Source of the DNA: Candidatus Planktophila lacus
GTDB taxonomy: Bacteria; Actinomycetota; Actinomycetes; Nanopelagicales; Nanopelagicaceae
Length of the DNA: 64,000 bases
Assembly: GCF_002288325.1 (NCBI RefSeq)
Contig: NZ_CP016780.1
Span: forward strand, 124,001 to 188,000
Direction: 5' to 3'
The notes under the pieces were generated by a model. That model made no database searches. It saw nothing but the letters and a program-made list of their open reading frames with translations, and was not told the DNA's origin. A program made the translations under genes and the position numbers. Below, piece by piece: positions 53,288 through 61,014 of the stretch. Numbering within the stretch: the stretch's first letter is position 1; every line of letters starts with the position of its first letter.

Positions 53288-54784
53288 GTGAAAAAGATCG
53301 GATTATTGTTTTCGATCTTGGCGTTAGTTCTATCCTCAACACAAGCGATAGCGGCTGAAAACGTCTCAGTAAGTATTGGTGTAGATAATCAGAACGATAA
53401 CGTTTATGAATCTGAGATAAAAAAAGTTAACTGGATTGGGGTTAATAACGGCCTGCCCTACATGTATGGTCTCCAAAAGTGTGAAAGTTTCAACGATTTA
53501 GATTGCCTTAATTCCAATCCGGTCGGAATCGTGGCTACAACTATTCTGCCGCTCTGCAATGCGGAGAATAAATCCAATTGCCTTCTACTTCTACGAATAG
53601 GCATCGCTGGTGGCGATAAAGTTGAAGCCAGTTATTTGGGCTCCGCTGACGGGAACAAGTTTCCTAGCGATGCTGCCAATGGAATTTCGGCAGGATCTAC
53701 TTCGAGCATTTTTTTAGTAAAGGATAAAGACGGCGTCCAGCGATACTTTGCATTGACAGCACAGATACAACAATTAAAGTCTCGTAAATTACCTGTTGGG
53801 TATCGCGACGTACAGGTTCCATACTTTAGCGTTGACATTAAAGAGATTAATTTAAATTCACTAGGGCAATGCCTATTCTTGTTTAAAGATAAATGTGTAA
53901 CTCATAAAACCACTGGAACATTTTCTGCAGAAGTTAAATTACGCCTCAGTAATGATCCACCAAAGTGGCTCGCGGGAAGAATGGCAGATCCAACAATTAA
54001 GTTCACCAAGTTAGCTCAGGGCAAGGAAGTAGTTATCTCCGGCGCAAGTGTTGCTGTGCCACTAATCGAAGGTAGCGTCCCTACATCATTATTCGCTAAA
54101 TACCCAAGAGGCATAACTAGCCAAATGGTAAACACTGCCGCGCAAAATGGAACAAATGTAGAAATCGATTCAGGACTTGCAATTATGTATGCCACAGATG
54201 TGTTTACTGCGCTAAAAGAGAAATCAACTAAAGTTGTGAATTTCTGGAATATAAATGGATCTTCTCCGTTTACCGCTTTTTGTGCCGAGGATCTACAAGT
54301 TGACTGTCTTCAAGGTGGTAGCGGACCCTGCGTTGAGCAATCTAAAGACTTTGTTGGATTGCTTGCCACGAATGCCCTTATATTTAATAGAAACCCACCT
54401 CGTTTAATTGGCGATGAAATACAGTTTTTACTCGCATCCCCACACTTGTTGCCGAACTCCCAAGCCACAGTTGGAAACTTCAATTTAGAAGCGTCATCGA
54501 GCATGCTCCGATGTATTTATGGGCTGCCCGATCTACCGCTCTTTGCTGAAATCTCAGTGGTAAATGATGCAGGTATAGAGAAAATTGCCACTAAGTCGTT
54601 CTTGGAGAAAAAAGGAGTCTCATATATTTCCGTGAATAACTTTTCGTTTTCAGTGCCGAAAATTAAGATCAAGCTGTATCAATCAAAGAAGCGAGTAACA
54701 ATTAACTGCGTTAAGGGAAAAGTTAAGAAGTCAGTTAGCGGAGTAAAGCCAACCTGCCCAAAGGGCTATAAAAAAGTTGCTTAA
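53288..54784 (+). CDS. Secreted protein of unknown function, relative of the protein at 33672, with shared Cys/Lys tail
   Basis: The 498-residue protein has a signal peptide (KKIGLLFSILALVLSSTQAI AA), several Cys pairs (KCESFNDLDC, CNAENKSNC), and segments aligning with the gene at 33672, such as VNDAGIEKIATKSF against a similar NSDGTSQVATTTF, and FSFSVPKIKIKL. The C terminus is INCVKGKVKKSVSGVKPTC then PKGYKKVA. The GTG at 53288 has GGATCT upstream and follows ispH by 9 bases. The 3' end overlaps the convergent DUF6542 gene by 4 bases. Function unknown. Confidence 0.8.
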   Translation: MKKIGLLFSILALVLSSTQAIAAENVSVSIGVDNQNDNVYESEIKKVNWIGVNNGLPYMYGLQKCESFNDLDCLNSNPVGIVATTILPLCNAENKSNCLLLLRIGIAGGDKVEASYLGSADGNKFPSDAANGISAGSTSSIFLVKDKDGVQRYFALTAQIQQLKSRKLPVGYRDVQVPYFSVDIKEINLNSLGQCLFLFKDKCVTHKTTGTFSAEVKLRLSNDPPKWLAGRMADPTIKFTKLAQGKEVVISGASVAVPLIEGSVPTSLFAKYPRGITSQMVNTAAQNGTNVEIDSGLAIMYATDVFTALKEKSTKVVNFWNINGSSPFTAFCAEDLQVDCLQGGSGPCVEQSKDFVGLLATNALIFNRNPPRLIGDEIQFLLASPHLLPNSQATVGNFNLEASSSMLRCIYGLPDLPLFAEISVVNDAGIEKIATKSFLEKKGVSYISVNNFSFSVPKIKIKLYQSKKRVTINCVKGKVKKSVSGVKPTCPKGYKKVA

Positions 54785-55194
54785 CCGCGTGGCTTTGGTT
54801 TACGCGCTTTTGCTTTCTTGTTAAGAAATACAAACCAGCCGTAAAGTGCGCTAACAAGTAAGTACGGCGCGATGCTGGCAAGAGATGCGATGAAATCAAT
54901 TCCTAAACGAGATGGCTTAAATCCAACAGAGAGAATTAGATAGAGCAAGACTGTTGCTGCATATGCCAAAGGCGGCGTAACAACAGAGACGTATGTTGTG
55001 CCTTTGCGCCCAAAGCGAAGACCTCCGTAGAGAACAAAGCAGATGATTAGGCCTGAGACGATGCCGGCGCCGCTGCGGATTAGAAGTTCAAGACCGGCAA
55101 AGAGCGCGATAAATAAAGTTTGCAGAACGACTACGCCTTCTTTCTTTAGGCCAGGGCCTTTGATCAAAGGTTTTGTATCTACATTTGTGCTCAT
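54781..55194 (-). CDS. DUF6542-type small membrane protein
   Basis: The 137-residue protein has three or four hydrophobic helices (VLQTLFIALFAGLELLI, GAGIVSGLIICFVLYGGLRF, TPPLAYAATVLLYLILSVGF, ASIAPYLLVSALYGWFVFL) and a Lys/Arg-rich end. It resembles the DUF6542 proteins placed next to rmuC, ispH or xseA in other actinobacteria. Its ATG overlaps the rmuC stop by 4 bases (ATGA). Function unknown. Confidence 0.75.
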   Translation of the reverse strand: MSTNVDTKPLIKGPGLKKEGVVVLQTLFIALFAGLELLIRSGAGIVSGLIICFVLYGGLRFGRKGTTYVSVVTPPLAYAATVLLYLILSVGFKPSRLGIDFIASLASIAPYLLVSALYGWFVFLNKKAKARKPKPRG

Positions 55195-56348
55195 TCTTCA
55201 TCCTTTACTTCTTCTGCATCAATGAAATCTTCTTCGCCGCCGAGTTCGGCGTTCTTTAACTCACGCACTTCAGCAGGCGCATCTGGGTAAGTAAGTGAGA
55301 GTTTATCTTTATCTCCCGATACTCCAAAGCTAATGATCTTGGCTGCTGCGCGCTTAACTGTAGATTCGGCGGTTGGAATTAACTCACCATAAGCCTTTGA
55401 GAGTGAGTTAAGCGCTGTTCCAACCTTGATTATCTTGGTGTGTAGCAGCGTTAAATCTTTCATAAAGAGCCCAGCAGATTTCGCGATGTTTTCAGCGTTT
55501 AGAGCCACAGAGTTGCGTGAGTAAACGTTGCCGATAGTGCGCAGTAGAGCCATCATCGATGTTGGCGTTGCAATAGTGACGTTTTGCTTAAAGGCGGTGT
55601 CTAGGAAGAGCGGATCAACGCGTAGCGCCTCTGTGAGCAGTGATTCAAATGGAACAAAGAGAATTACAAAATCTGGTGAATCTTGTGACTCGTGATAACC
55701 GCGCTTGGCAAGGGCGGTAACGTGGCTAGCGAGATCTTTCTTATGTTCATGGAATAAACGCTCGCGTTCGGCGCCATCTTCAACTTCGTGGGCTTCAATG
55801 AAGCGATCGAATGGAAACTTGGAGTCGATAAATAATTTTGTACCGCCAGGCATGCGCACGGTTATATCTGGAATGCCGGATGAATCATCATCAGTTGTTG
55901 AACGCTGTGCGGTGTATTCGATGCCTTTATGTAAGCCCGCATCTTCCAGCATCAATTCAAGTTGTGCTTCACCGAATTTTCCGCGCTTCTGTGAATGTGA
56001 AAGTGCGCCTGCAATTGCTTTGGTCTGCGCAACAAGTGATTCGTTGTGGTTAGACATCGCCTTTACCTGTGTGCGGATATCGGATTCGGCTTCGATGCGA
56101 CGACGGTCGGCATCAGATGCTTCCTTCTGCAATTTCTCCATCGCACTTTTCATCGCTTCAATTTCGGTTGCAAGTTTTGAGCCGGCCATCGCGTTATCGC
56201 GTTCGGATTTATATAAATCGCGTTCGGCGCGCACTGATGCAAACTCTGCAGCAGAGACGCCATCTTTCGAGGTGCGCCTGCTGGCGATGAAATAACCGAG
56301 AACGAGCCCGATAACGAGTGTAAGAATGGCCACTGCTGCGCTTGACAT
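55191..56348 (-). CDS. rmuC: RmuC-family DNA recombination protein
   Basis: The 385-residue protein has an N-terminal membrane helix (VAILTLVIGLVLGYFIA), a coiled coil (about 35-115), and the RmuC domain with KRGKFGEAQLELMLEDAGL, RMPGGTKLFIDSKFPFDRFI and FVPFESLLTEALR. RmuC is thought to limit inversion at short inverted repeats, probably as a nuclease. Divergent from ychF with 51 bases between. Confidence 0.92.
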   Translation of the reverse strand: MSSAAVAILTLVIGLVLGYFIASRRTSKDGVSAAEFASVRAERDLYKSERDNAMAGSKLATEIEAMKSAMEKLQKEASDADRRRIEAESDIRTQVKAMSNHNESLVAQTKAIAGALSHSQKRGKFGEAQLELMLEDAGLHKGIEYTAQRSTTDDDSSGIPDITVRMPGGTKLFIDSKFPFDRFIEAHEVEDGAERERLFHEHKKDLASHVTALAKRGYHESQDSPDFVILFVPFESLLTEALRVDPLFLDTAFKQNVTIATPTSMMALLRTIGNVYSRNSVALNAENIAKSAGLFMKDLTLLHTKIIKVGTALNSLSKAYGELIPTAESTVKRAAAKIISFGVSGDKDKLSLTYPDAPAEVRELKNAELGGEEDFIDAEEVKDEE

Positions 56349-56399
56349 GGGCCTATCGTGGCAGGAAGCACTGACAATGGCGCGTAGGCTCTACTCCTT

Positions 56400-57473
56400 A
56401 TGAGCCTGTCAATTGGAATCGTCGGACTGCCAAACGTTGGAAAGTCGACCCTTTTTAATGCGCTCACCAAAAATAACGTCCTCGCCGCTAACTATCCCTT
56501 CGCCACAATCGAGCCAAATGTCGGCGTCGTAGGCGTACCGGATGAGCGCTTAGCCAAACTGGCCACAATCTTTAGCTCTGAGAAGTTGCTCCCAGCGGCC
56601 CTATCTTTCGTAGATATCGCAGGCATTGTTAAGGGCGCATCTGAAGGTGCTGGCCTTGGAAATAAATTCTTAGCCAATATCCGCGAAACCGATGCGATCT
56701 GTCAGGTTATCCGCGTCTTCAACGACGGCGATGTTGTGCACGTTGATGGGCGCATCGATCCAGGTAGCGATATGGAAACAATTAATACAGAACTGGCGCT
56801 CGCTGATTTACAGACAATTGAGAAAGCGCTGCCCCGTCTTGAAAAAGAAGCACGTACCAATAAAGAGATTGTGCCAGTTGTAGAAGCAGTTAAGAAAGCT
56901 GAAGCGCACTTGCAGAGCGGAAAGCCACTTTCATCATCAGGTCTTGATCTCGACCTTCTGCGCGATCTTCACTTGTTAACTGCGAAGCCATTCTTATATG
57001 TATTTAACGTTGATGCCGCAGAACTTAACGATGGCGACCTACGTAAGAAGTTGGCTGATCTTGTTGCACCAGCTGAAGCGATTTTCCTCGATGCTAAAAC
57101 CGAAGCAGAGCTTGCTGAACTAAGCGATGAAGACGCGCTCGAACTTCTGCAATCAATCGGAATGAAAGAGCCGGGACTTGCTACGCTGGCCCGTGTTGGA
57201 TTTAGCGTTCTTGGACTACAGACTTATTTAACTGCTGGTCCAAAAGAAGCGCGCGCTTGGACAATTCATAAAGGTGACACTGCGCCAATGGCTGCCGGAG
57301 TTATCCATACCGATTTCCAAAAAGGATTTATCAAAGCCGAAATCGTTAGCTTTGAAGATCTAATTGCCGCAGGATCAATGGCTGAAGCGAAAGCTAAAGG
57401 CAAGGTCCGTATGGAAGGCAAGGAATATGTGATGGCCGATGGAGACGTTGTGGAGTTTAGATTTAACGTCTAA
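56400..57473 (+). CDS. ychF: Redox-regulated ATPase YchF (Obg-like)
   Basis: The 357-residue protein has the P loop [18 protein letters not shown], switch regions [20 protein letters not shown], the NVDA (KxD equivalent) FVFN-like [10 protein letters not shown], and a C-terminal TGS domain with [19 protein letters not shown] and [19 protein letters not shown]. YchF binds ATP rather than GTP and associates with ribosomes. It converges on the aminotransferase gene with 14 bases between. Confidence 0.96.
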   Translation: MSLSIGIVGLPNVGKSTLFNALTKNNVLAANYPFATIEPNVGVVGVPDERLAKLATIFSSEKLLPAALSFVDIAGIVKGASEGAGLGNKFLANIRETDAICQVIRVFNDGDVVHVDGRIDPGSDMETINTELALADLQTIEKALPRLEKEARTNKEIVPVVEAVKKAEAHLQSGKPLSSSGLDLDLLRDLHLLTAKPFLYVFNVDAAELNDGDLRKKLADLVAPAEAIFLDAKTEAELAELSDEDALELLQSIGMKEPGLATLARVGFSVLGLQTYLTAGPKEARAWTIHKGDTAPMAAGVIHTDFQKGFIKAEIVSFEDLIAAGSMAEAKAKGKVRMEGKEYVMADGDVVEFRFNV

Positions 57474-57487
57474 ATTTTTTGAAGAAC

Positions 57488-58840
57488 TTAAGCGCCGGTG
57501 TAGTGCTTCGCAATCTCACCAAGTGATTTATCAATAATCTCTAAACCAAGTTTCGCATCTGCTTCACTGATATTGCATGGTGGGCATAAGTGAATACGGT
57601 TGAAGTTATTAAATGGCATTAGCCCGTTCTTCTTACAGGCCGCTACTAATTCATTCATCGCAGGACTTGATGCGCCATAAGGTGCAAGTGGTGCACGGGT
57701 TGCGCGATCAGTAACAAGATCTACGCCCCAGAAAACACCCATGCCGCGAATATCGCCGATTAACTTATGTTTCTTCGCCATTTCGTGAAGCCCAGGGCCA
57801 AGAATCTTTTCACCGATAGTCGCTGCATTCTCGACCATCTTCTCTTCCTTCATTACTTGAATCGTTGCAACGGCAGTTGCAGTGGCAAGTGGGTGGCCCA
57901 TATATGTCAGTCCACCTGGGAAAACGGTTTCATCAAAGGTCTTTGCAACATCGCCACTGATTACAACGCCACCAAGTGGGATGTAACCGGATGTAACGCC
58001 CTTCGCGAAGGTAATTAGATCTGGCGTAGCTGCTGAGTGCTGGAATCCAAACCATTTACCAGTGCGACCAAAGCCAGCCATAACTTCATCTGCAATCCAA
58101 AGAATCTTGTACTTATCGCAGAGCGCACGAACGCCTTCGAGATAACCCTTAGGTGGAACCAATACACCAGCAGTTCCAGGAATTGATTCGATCAAAATTG
58201 CGGCAATTGTGTTTGGACCTTCAAAGATAATGGTCTGCTCAAGATGTTCTAAAGCGCGTGCACATTCTTGCGCTTCATCAGTTGCCCAGAATGAAGTGCG
58301 GTAAAGGTAAGGGCCCCAGAAGTGAACATGTCCGAAGGCAAATTCATTTGGGAAGCGGCGTGGATCGCCAGTTGCATTAATCGCAGCACCGGTGTTGCCG
58401 TGATAAGAACGGTAGGTAGAGAGAACCTTATGTTTGCGAGTATGTAAACGCGCCATGCGAATTGCGTTTTCAATCGCGTCGGCACCGGCTGTTGTGAAAA
58501 ATACTTTTGCGAAGTTATCGCCGGCTAGCTCAACGATGTCGCGCGCTGCTTGGTTACGAACTTCGCTGGCATGTTGTGGCGCCATAGTTGTAATAACAGC
58601 GGCCTGTTCTTGAATCGCTTTTACAACTTTAGGATGTTGGTGACCAATGTTGGTAAAGACAAGTTGTGAAGAGAAATCTAAGTATGTGTTGCCTTCGTAA
58701 TCCCAGAAACGTGATCCAGCGCTACCTGAAATTGGAAGTGGCTTAATTGCGCCCTGCGCAGACCATGAGTGAAAGACAAATTCATGATCATCAGCTGAAA
58801 TCGCTGCGCTCTTTGCTGGATCATTAACTGCTTGTGACAT
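57488..58840 (-). CDS. Class III (PLP-dependent) aminotransferase, taurine- or omega-amino-acid-type
   Basis: The 450-residue enzyme has TAGADAIENAIRMARLHTRK, STYRSYHGNTGAAINATGDP, the PLP Asp in LWIADEVMAGFGRTGKWFGF, and the Schiff-base Lys in DLITFAKGVTSGYIPLGGVV. The WDYEGNTYLDFSSQLVFTNI start and the GGLTYMGHPLA block resemble taurine-pyruvate and beta-alanine aminotransferases. No transporter or linked catabolic gene is adjacent, so the substrate is uncertain. A TTGGAAG sequence precedes the ATG. Confidence 0.85.
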   Translation of the reverse strand: MSQAVNDPAKSAAISADDHEFVFHSWSAQGAIKPLPISGSAGSRFWDYEGNTYLDFSSQLVFTNIGHQHPKVVKAIQEQAAVITTMAPQHASEVRNQAARDIVELAGDNFAKVFFTTAGADAIENAIRMARLHTRKHKVLSTYRSYHGNTGAAINATGDPRRFPNEFAFGHVHFWGPYLYRTSFWATDEAQECARALEHLEQTIIFEGPNTIAAILIESIPGTAGVLVPPKGYLEGVRALCDKYKILWIADEVMAGFGRTGKWFGFQHSAATPDLITFAKGVTSGYIPLGGVVISGDVAKTFDETVFPGGLTYMGHPLATATAVATIQVMKEEKMVENAATIGEKILGPGLHEMAKKHKLIGDIRGMGVFWGVDLVTDRATRAPLAPYGASSPAMNELVAACKKNGLMPFNNFNRIHLCPPCNISEADAKLGLEIIDKSLGEIAKHYTGA

Positions 58841-59045
58841 CTTCCAACCTCTTCATTATTGGGTTCGTACTTGAATCTTATTTGGATCCAATAGGCATTT
58901 AGTATGTAGTAAATCACTCAAATAATGAAGAATTCTCATCGCCTCTACGCGGGTAATTAGTCCTTATGCAGAGCCTTTAGTACGATCGCCTCTTGCCTGA
59001 ATGAGATCTCCTTATTCCTAGTGATGCCTAACGAAAGTTGCTCCT
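58841..59045. promoter_or_regulatory. 205-base divergent promoter region with an inverted repeat and palindrome
   Basis: The region lies between the aminotransferase and typA genes. CTTCATTATT (58851-58860) and AATAATGAAG (58921-58930) are perfect 10-base inverted repeats whose outer ends span 80 bases, with TTGGATCCAA (58882-58891), a perfect palindrome, near the middle. The aminotransferase start lies just beyond the first repeat. These look like paired operator sites. Confidence 0.4.
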
Positions 59046-59053
59046 TTGTCTAA
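59024..59053 (+). CDS. Possible 9-codon leader frame overlapping the typA start
   Basis: ATG 59024 opens nine codons (MPNESCSFV) to TAA at 59051-59053, which overlaps the TTG start of typA by 8 bases in another frame. If translated, ribosomes could stop and restart on typA, whose TTG has no strong ribosome-binding site. This may be chance. Confidence 0.2.
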   Translation: MPNESCSFV

Positions 59054-60950
59054 GAAACAAGCCCACCTAAAAGATCTGCCAGTTAAAAAGCGCGAAGATT
59101 TGCGTAACGTAGCGATCATCGCTCACGTTGACCATGGCAAGACCACACTGGTCGATGCCATGCTTTGGCAATCCGGTGCATTTGCAGCACACAAGGTTCA
59201 GGGCGAAGGCCAAGATCGCATGATGGATTCAATGGATCTAGAACGCGAAAAGGGAATTACGATCCTTGCCAAGAACACTGCGGTAAAGCGCGGCAACACA
59301 ATCGTTAACATTATTGATACTCCAGGCCACGCTGACTTCGGTGGCGAAGTAGAACGCGGACTTGAAATGGTCGACGGCGTAATTTTGCTAGTTGATGCTT
59401 CTGAAGGCCCACTTCCACAGACACGTTTCGTATTGCGTAAAGCGTTAGAAAAGAATTTGCCAGTGATCTTGTTGATCAACAAGGTTGACCGTCCCGATTC
59501 ACGTATCGCTGAAGTTGTCGATGAAGCCTACGAACTCTTCCTTGATCTTGGCGCAACTGAAGAACAAATCGAATTCCCAGTTGTGTACGCATCTGCCAAA
59601 GCAGGTCGTGCATCACTAAAGCGTCCTGCTGATGGCGGAATGCCAGAAGAAGAGAACCTCGATGTTTTATTTGACACTATCTTCTCTGCAATTCCAGCAC
59701 CTGAATATCACGAAGGTGCACCACTACAAGCGCACGTTACAAACCTTGACTCATCACCATTCTTAGGGCGCCTTGCACTATGTCGCGTCCGCGAAGGTGT
59801 AATTAAAAAGGGCCAGACCGTTACTTGGATTAAGACAGATGGAACTCAAGAGCGCGTAAAGATTTCAGAACTACTAATTACTGAAGCGCTAGAACGCGTT
59901 CCAGCACTTGAGGCTCACCCAGGTGACATCATCGCTGTTGCAGGTATCGAAACAATTACCTTGGGCGAAACTTTGGCCGATAACGAGAGCCCGCATGCGC
60001 TTCCACTGATCATCGTGGATGAACCATCTATCTCAATGACAATTGGTATCAATACTTCTCCACTTGCTGGCAAGAGTGGAAAAATGCTTACTGCGCGCCA
60101 AGTTAAGGGCCGCCTTGATGCAGAGCTCGTCGGTAACGTTTCACTTCGCGTTCTAAACACTGAACGTCCAGATACTTGGGAAGTACAGGGCCGCGGAGAA
60201 CTTCAGCTTGCTGTTCTTGTTGAAATCATGAAGCGCGAAGGTTTCGAACTAACTGTTGGTAAGCCACAGGTAGTTATCAAGAAGATCGATGGAAAAATTC
60301 ACGAACCGATGGAGCGTTTAACAATTGATGCACCTGAAGAATATCTCGGTGTACTTACTCAGTTGATGGCGCTTCGCAAGGGCCGCATGGAACAAATGGT
60401 TAACCACGGAACCGGTTGGATCCGTCTGGATTACAAAGTCCCATCACGTGGCTTGATCGGTTTCCGTACTGAGTTCTTAACTGAAACTCGCGGTACAGGT
60501 TTGCTCCACCACGTCTTCGATGGTTACGAGCCTTGGTACGGCGATATCCGCACACGTGCAACTGGATCACTTGTTTCAGACCGTATGGGAACAGTTACTT
60601 CTTACGCACTTTACGGAACACAAGATCGCGGAACAATATTTGTTGAGCCAGGCGATGAAGTTTACGAAGGCATGGTTATCGGTGAGAACTCTCGCAGTGA
60701 TGACATGGACGTTAACTGTGTTCGCGAAAAGAAACTTACAAATATGCGCGCATCAGGAACTGATGAATCAGAGCGTTTGATTCCGCCAAAGAAGTTAAAT
60801 ATGGAAGGCGCTCTCGAATTCTGTCGCGAAGATGAATGCGTAGAAGTAACTCCTGCTGTAGTACGTATCCGTAAGGTGACTTTAAATGGTGACGAGCGCG
60901 CACGTGCGACTTCTCGCCAGAAGAAAGCCAACCTGGCCGCAGATAGTTAA
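59046..60950 (+). CDS. typA: Ribosome-associated GTPase TypA/BipA
   Basis: The 634-residue GTPase has AIIAHVDHGKTTLVDAML (G1), EKGITILAKNTAV (G2), IIDTPGHADFGGEVERG (G3) and LINKVDRPDSR (G4), then EF-G-like domains and the BipA C-terminal block with RGLIGFRTEFLTETRGTG. It binds 70S ribosomes and helps assembly and stress adaptation. The start is TTG at 59046, and SKKQAHLKDLPVKKRED precedes the GTPase domain. A nine-codon frame overlaps the start. Confidence 0.96.
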   Translation: MSKKQAHLKDLPVKKREDLRNVAIIAHVDHGKTTLVDAMLWQSGAFAAHKVQGEGQDRMMDSMDLEREKGITILAKNTAVKRGNTIVNIIDTPGHADFGGEVERGLEMVDGVILLVDASEGPLPQTRFVLRKALEKNLPVILLINKVDRPDSRIAEVVDEAYELFLDLGATEEQIEFPVVYASAKAGRASLKRPADGGMPEEENLDVLFDTIFSAIPAPEYHEGAPLQAHVTNLDSSPFLGRLALCRVREGVIKKGQTVTWIKTDGTQERVKISELLITEALERVPALEAHPGDIIAVAGIETITLGETLADNESPHALPLIIVDEPSISMTIGINTSPLAGKSGKMLTARQVKGRLDAELVGNVSLRVLNTERPDTWEVQGRGELQLAVLVEIMKREGFELTVGKPQVVIKKIDGKIHEPMERLTIDAPEEYLGVLTQLMALRKGRMEQMVNHGTGWIRLDYKVPSRGLIGFRTEFLTETRGTGLLHHVFDGYEPWYGDIRTRATGSLVSDRMGTVTSYALYGTQDRGTIFVEPGDEVYEGMVIGENSRSDDMDVNCVREKKLTNMRASGTDESERLIPPKKLNMEGALEFCREDECVEVTPAVVRIRKVTLNGDERARATSRQKKANLAADS

Positions 60951-61014
60951 GCCTGCGCGCTATAAAAGCGTGTAATTGGAATAAAAGTCAGTGGTGTGGG
61001 GTTCAATACCTCAT

